Shown: in pieces, positions 5,724 through 8,447 of the stretch | How positions within the stretch are numbered: position 1 is the stretch's first letter | Layout of the letters: the number at the start of each line of letters is the position of its first letter | Notes under the pieces: generated by a model | Databases searched by the model: none | The model's input: the letters and a program-made list of their open reading frames with translations, nothing else | What the model was told of the DNA's origin: nothing | Made by a program: the position numbers and the translations under genes | Origin: Ruminococcus flavefaciens | Lineage (GTDB): Bacteria; Bacillota; Clostridia; Oscillospirales; Ruminococcaceae | DNA: 8,447 nucleotides | NCBI GenBank assembly: GCA_002350065.1 | Contig: DEDQ01000018.1 | Coordinates: 1 to 8,447 of the forward strand | Reading direction: 5' to 3'

Positions 5724-6455
5724 ATGCAGAAAATTCTTGGACATATGCGAAAAGCCATTCAGCAGTATGATATGATACAGGACGGCGACCGCGTTGCAGT
5801 CGGGGTCTCAGGAGGAAAGGACAGCCTCGTCCTGCTCGAGGGACTTGCCCGTCTACGGAGATTCATCGGCATCGAGTATGAGGTTGTCGGACTCACTATC
5901 GACCCGAATTTCGGCGGTCAGGCAGGAGATTATTCCGCTGTAGCCGCAATGTGCGAGCGGCTCGACGTCGAGTATCATATCATCACGACGCAGATAGGCG
6001 AGATAGTCTTTGATGTGAGAAAAGAGCCGAATCCGTGCAGTCTTTGTGCGCGTATGCGGCGCGGAGCGCTCCATAACGCCGCGGGGGAGCTCGGCTGCAA
6101 CAAGATAGCACTCGGTCACAACTATGACGACACGGTCGAGACCTTCCTCATGAACCTTTTCACCGAGGGACGTATCGGCTGCTATTCGCCTGTTACGCTT
6201 CTCGAGGACAGGGACCTGACTGTCATACGTCCGCTTGTTCTTGCTGAGGAAAAGGAGATACGCCGCGCTGTCCGGAAAAGCGGCATAGAAATAGTCAAGT
6301 CGAAATGTCCCGCAGACGGGCATACGAACCGGCAGAAAACAAAAGAATTCATAGCTTCGCTCGAGCGCAGCGACCACGGGCTCAAGGACAGGCTCTTCGG
6401 AGCTCTTGTACGCTCCGGAATCGACGGCTGGGGCATAAAAAAAGGCTCTCCATAA
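5724..6455 (+). CDS. ttcA: TtcA-like tRNA 2-thiocytidine biosynthesis protein (PP-loop ATPase)
   Basis: A 243-residue cytoplasmic PP-loop ATP pyrophosphatase of the TtcA/TilS superfamily. The PP-loop SGGKDS (29-34) activates the target base with ATP. PCSLC (104-108) supplies C105 and C108, and a third cysteine, C195 (KSKCPADGH), lies far downstream. Three such cysteines hold the [4Fe-4S] cluster that TtcA uses to carry sulfur to cytidine 32 of tRNA. GHNYDD (131-136) is the typical second conserved motif. TilS (lysidine synthase) lacks the C-x2-C in this place, and Ncs6/TtuA proteins carry additional zinc-binding cysteines at the termini, so TtcA-like is the best call. It is somewhat shorter than the roughly 310-residue E. 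coli protein. It is the only plus-strand gene in the window; its last codons lie inside the stem of the scaE terminator. Confidence 0.85.
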   Translation: MQKILGHMRKAIQQYDMIQDGDRVAVGVSGGKDSLVLLEGLARLRRFIGIEYEVVGLTIDPNFGGQAGDYSAVAAMCERLDVEYHIITTQIGEIVFDVRKEPNPCSLCARMRRGALHNAAGELGCNKIALGHNYDDTVETFLMNLFTEGRIGCYSPVTLLEDRDLTVIRPLVLAEEKEIRRAVRKSGIEIVKSKCPADGHTNRQKTKEFIASLERSDHGLKDRLFGALVRSGIDGWGIKKGSP

Positions 6456-6467
6456 AGGAGAGCCTTT
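6437..6467 (-). terminator. Strong intrinsic terminator of scaE, overlapping the ttcA 3' end
   Basis: AAAGGCTCTCC (6441-6451) pairs with GGAGAGCCTTT (6457-6467), eleven base pairs around a five-base loop. On the minus strand the stem is followed by seven T (6437-6443, the first three within the stem), the classic layout for ending the leftward cttA-scaE transcript. On the plus strand the same stem has only TTT then AAC after it, so it would stop ttcA transcription less well. The left arm lies in the final codons of ttcA. Confidence 0.85.
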
Positions 6468-6500
6468 AACATTACTTATTCAGAATGTTGACTAATTTAA

Positions 6501-7472
6501 TTAGTCTTCCTTCTTTCTAAGAACGAATGCAGTACCAAGAGCAACTGCAAGACCAGCAACAGCAACGCCGCAGCCAGCTACGCCTGTCTTAGGAGCGTCA
6601 GCAGCCTTAGTTGTAGTAGCAGACTTTGTAGAAGATGAAGCCTTAGCAGATGTTGTAGCACCAGAAGCAGCTGTTGTTGATGAAGAAGGAGCAGCTGTAG
6701 CTGTTGTAGCTGTTGTCTCAACAGGCTCCTCGTCAGCGATAGCAACGTAAGCGTCCATTGTTGTATCGATGTTTGCAAGAGCAGCAACCTTCTCTACGTT
6801 AGCAGCAGAAGCACCGAAAGCTCTGTCCTCGTTGAAGATACCCTTTACGAAAGCAGAAGCCTGCATGTTGCAGCCGTCCTCGTCAACAGCCTTGTTGATG
6901 AAGAGGTCCTCAGCGCCTTCATTTCTGTAGATGATGTCGATCGGGAATACATCGCCCTTCTTAGCATCCTCAGGAACCTTGAGCTGGAATGTCCACATTG
7001 TTCCGTCGAGACCTGCATCCTCTGCACCAGCAGTAGCAACGAAGAAGCCCTTGAATCCCTCGGGAGCTGTAGGATCTTCCTTAGGAGCAGCAGGCATGAG
7101 GTCCTCGATAGCTGCACCCTTTGTAGCAGCCTTGCCCTTCTCGTTGAGAACGAGCTCGTATCTGCTGTCGAAGAATACGTGGAGACCTGTAGAAGCGTAC
7201 TTGAGGTTAGCACCTGAAACATCGAGTGTGCAAGTGATTGTCTTGCCAGCGATATCAGAAGCCTTGTCATATACTACTTCGTTGCCCTTGCCCTCAACGT
7301 TGATTGTGAGAACGGGGTTTGTCTTAGCGTCAGCAGATGTACCATAGTTTGTAAGATCTGTTTTCTGGCCATCAGGATACTGAGCAGCAGAAGCAACAAC
7401 AGATGTTGCAGAAGCTGCAACAGCAGCAACTGCGAGTGCAGACATTACTTTCTTTAAAGAATTCTTGTTCAT
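6501..7472 (-). CDS. scaE: ScaE-like cell-wall-anchored cohesin protein (cellulosome anchor)
   Basis: A 323-residue secreted, surface-anchored single-cohesin protein. Residues 1-30 are a signal peptide (MNKNSLKK, hydrophobic Ala/Val core, VASAA before Q31). The cohesin spans about 45-215. It closely recalls R. flavefaciens ScaE in segments such as VSGANLKYASTGLHVFFDSR (85-104), KGAAIED (118-124), GFFVATAGAEDAGLDGTMWT (142-161) and PEDAKKGDVFPIDI (167-180), which are typical of its beta-sandwich. A Ser/Thr/Ala linker (251-290) spans the wall. The C-terminus is a sorting signal: APKTG (293-297), a hydrophobic stretch (298-318) and a basic RKKED tail. Ribosome site GAAAGGAAAG precedes the ATG. 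The neighbour upstream is a CttA-like X-dockerin gene, the natural ligand of ScaE, matching the known gene order. Ala and Thr codons end mostly in A or T, unlike metF or ung, as in highly expressed genes. Confidence 0.92.
   Translation of the reverse strand: MNKNSLKKVMSALAVAAVAASATSVVASAAQYPDGQKTDLTNYGTSADAKTNPVLTINVEGKGNEVVYDKASDIAGKTITCTLDVSGANLKYASTGLHVFFDSRYELVLNEKGKAATKGAAIEDLMPAAPKEDPTAPEGFKGFFVATAGAEDAGLDGTMWTFQLKVPEDAKKGDVFPIDIIYRNEGAEDLFINKAVDEDGCNMQASAFVKGIFNEDRAFGASAANVEKVAALANIDTTMDAYVAIADEEPVETTATTATAAPSSSTTAASGATTSAKASSSTKSATTTKAADAPKTGVAGCGVAVAGLAVALGTAFVLRKKED
6582..6596 (-). other. Sortase sorting motif APKTG of ScaE
   Basis: Codes for A293-P-K-T-G297 on the minus strand, followed by a hydrophobic span and RKKED. 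It is an LPXTG-type motif with Ala in place of Leu. By analogy, sortase would cleave between Thr296 and Gly297 and attach Thr to the wall. Confidence 0.75.
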
Positions 7473-7513
7473 TGTAATTCTTTCCTTTCAGATATTTTTT
7501 TTATGTTATGTCC

Positions 7514-7529
7514 GCCGCATTGCTGCGGC
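7514..7529 (-). other. GC-rich hairpin in the cttA-scaE intergenic region
   Basis: GCCGCA (7514-7519) and TGCGGC (7524-7529) form a six-pair stem with a four-base loop. It stands about 42 bases before the scaE start, inside a 103-base gap (7473-7575). On the minus strand it is followed by an A-run rather than T, so it is not a terminator. No promoter was seen in the gap. A role as an mRNA-processing or stabilising element between co-transcribed genes is possible. Confidence 0.45.
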
Positions 7530-7575
7530 AGACCAACAAAACTTGAATTAATGTGAATCAATGATCGTGTGAGGC

Positions 7576-8447
7576 TTAGTCATTGATAACGTAGGGTGAA
7601 CCCTCCATAGCCTTGTTCCAGAACTCTCTTGGAGCAACACCCTTCTCTGTAGAAGTTGACTGCTCAGTGTAGAGTGCGAGAATGAATGAAGCATCGGTAG
7701 AGTTGAGCGTTCTTGCGTTCTTATCGAGCATAAAGTTGTTAGCGTCGATCTCGTTAGTTACGTCTGCGAGGAATGCAGCGAGCTGATCGAGATTCATGTC
7801 AGCGTCTTCATTAGCAACTAATACGCCTTCATCATTGTAGGAAGCAACGAACGGGCTGTTAGCGAATACTGCTGAATTGCCGCCTGTAGCCTTCTCACCG
7901 TACCATGAGAGAACTACTGTAGCGTCCTTGGAGTCAACTGCAAAGTCGAGGTTTGCGTCGCCCTTAACGCCAACATATACTGTAGCAACAGGGTATGTTC
8001 TGTCAGCACTTGTTACTCTGCCGCCCTGGATTGTGATAACGTTGCCGAACGCATCTGTGATGTCCTCAGCAGCATAAAGCGGGAGGTCGTGCTTGAACTC
8101 AGCCTTGCCGTACTCGAATACGTTTGCAGGAGTTGCTGTACCGAAGTCAACGAGGTCTGTTACATCCTTAGCAGTCTCAGGGTTGATAACTACGCTGAGG
8201 GGTTCGCCATCGCTGTTTTTGATAACGTTTCCGTCATTGTCGATATAGAGCTGAACAACTTCAGAGATAAGCTTTACAGACTGGATCTGCTTCTTATTGA
8301 AGCTCTTCTGAATGCTGCAGTAGTAACCAGTGTTTGCAACTACCTCATATCTGTAGTTGATAGTTGTTACTGTGCCGGTAGTAGTTGTAGTTGTTGTTGT
8401 AGTTGTGTCAGTTGTGCTTGTCGATGTGCTTGTTGAAGTTGTTGTGT
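7576..8447 (-). CDS. cttA: CttA-like cellulose-binding protein, C-terminal X-module and dockerin (5' end outside window)
   Basis: The last 289 residues of an open frame with no start inside the window. Residues 1-27 are a Thr/Ser linker with ten consecutive Thr. Residues about 28-161 form an X-module (for example GTATPANVFEYGKAEFKHDL, PVATVYVGVK). Residues 162-280 form a dockerin: a canonical first calcium loop D163-x-N165-x-D167-x3-D171-x2-D174 (7924-7959) with helix ATVVLSWY, and a second half DASFILALY whose loop is enlarged (7693-7764). Order and sequence recall the X-dockerin of R. flavefaciens CttA, which attaches cellulose-binding modules to ScaE; in FD-1 cttA directly precedes scaE, as here. 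The cellulose-binding modules would lie beyond the right edge. ScaB also ends in an X-dockerin and is the main alternative; position next to scaE and the sequence likeness favour CttA. It ends 103 bases before scaE, probably co-transcribed. Confidence 0.85.
   Translation of the reverse strand, partial: TTTSTSTSTSTTDTTTTTTTTTTGTVTTINYRYEVVANTGYYCSIQKSFNKKQIQSVKLISEVVQLYIDNDGNVIKNSDGEPLSVVINPETAKDVTDLVDFGTATPANVFEYGKAEFKHDLPLYAAEDITDAFGNVITIQGGRVTSADRTYPVATVYVGVKGDANLDFAVDSKDATVVLSWYGEKATGGNSAVFANSPFVASYNDEGVLVANEDADMNLDQLAAFLADVTNEIDANNFMLDKNARTLNSTDASFILALYTEQSTSTEKGVAPREFWNKAMEGSPYVIND

Noticed and set aside
5853..6377. Minus-strand open frame of 174 codons inside ttcA
   Set aside because: Antisense to the PP-loop and C-x2-C motifs of ttcA; no domain recognised.
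6931..7347. Plus-strand open frame of 138 codons antisense to the cohesin
   Set aside because: The cohesin reading is supported by signal peptide, fold motifs and sorting signal; this frame arises from biased codon usage.
7576..7797. A separate 73-residue gene starting with ATG at 7797
   Set aside because: The ATG is Met217 within the open dockerin frame that continues unbroken to the right edge; the second dockerin helix depends on it.
8377..8447. Short-repeat array (TTG/TGT-rich) at the right edge as a non-coding repeat
   Set aside because: In frame it codes for the Thr/Ser linker of the CttA-like protein, which is common between cellulosomal modules.

Overview
The window most likely comes from a cellulosome-producing Ruminococcus of the R. 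flavefaciens / R. champanellensis type (a gut or rumen Clostridia member). The best evidence is at the right edge. There, a minus-strand pair encodes the C-terminal X-module plus dockerin of a CttA-like cellulose-binding protein, followed by a small ScaE-like cell-surface cohesin with a signal peptide and a C-terminal sorting signal. In R. flavefaciens these are the last two genes of the sca cluster (scaC-scaA-scaB-cttA-scaE), so scaB is expected just beyond the right edge. Species assignment is inference from recalled family sequences, not from a search.

Layout, left to right. (1) 5-955 (-): an NAD(P)-dependent extended SDR / sugar epimerase-like protein with its own promoter. (2) 1109-2506 (-): a lipoprotein, the solute-binding component of a carbohydrate ABC transporter, with a consensus promoter but no permease or ATPase genes beside it. 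(3) 2715-4246 (-): a two-gene methionine/one-carbon unit, metF followed by a stand-alone MetH reactivation-domain protein, overlapping by one base. (4) 4344-5015 (-): uracil-DNA glycosylase ung. (5) 5076-5570 (-): a small single-pass membrane protein of unknown function, separated from ung by a terminator-like hairpin. (6) 5724-6455 (+): the only rightward gene, a TtcA-like tRNA 2-thiolation enzyme. It is divergent from (5), with two closely packed promoters, and convergent with scaE, sharing a terminator. (7) 6501-7472 (-): scaE-like anchoring cohesin. (8) 7576-8447 (-): cttA-like gene, 5' end outside the window.

How it fits together: the right-hand pair makes the cell-surface docking point. 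The sortase-anchored ScaE cohesin would hold the X-dockerin of CttA (cellulose adhesion) and, in known systems, that of the ScaB scaffoldin (enzyme complex). The rest is housekeeping: folate/methionine metabolism, DNA repair, tRNA modification, sugar-nucleotide metabolism and sugar uptake. Four minus-strand genes and one plus-strand gene have sigma-A-type promoters or candidates, four of them using TTGCAA as the -35 hexamer. No rRNA, tRNA, CRISPR array, insertion sequence or riboswitch was recognised. No stretch over about 210 bases lacks a gene. The least ordinary parts are the cttA-scaE anchoring module, with its enlarged second calcium loop and APKTG sorting motif, and the regulatory junctions around ung and ttcA.
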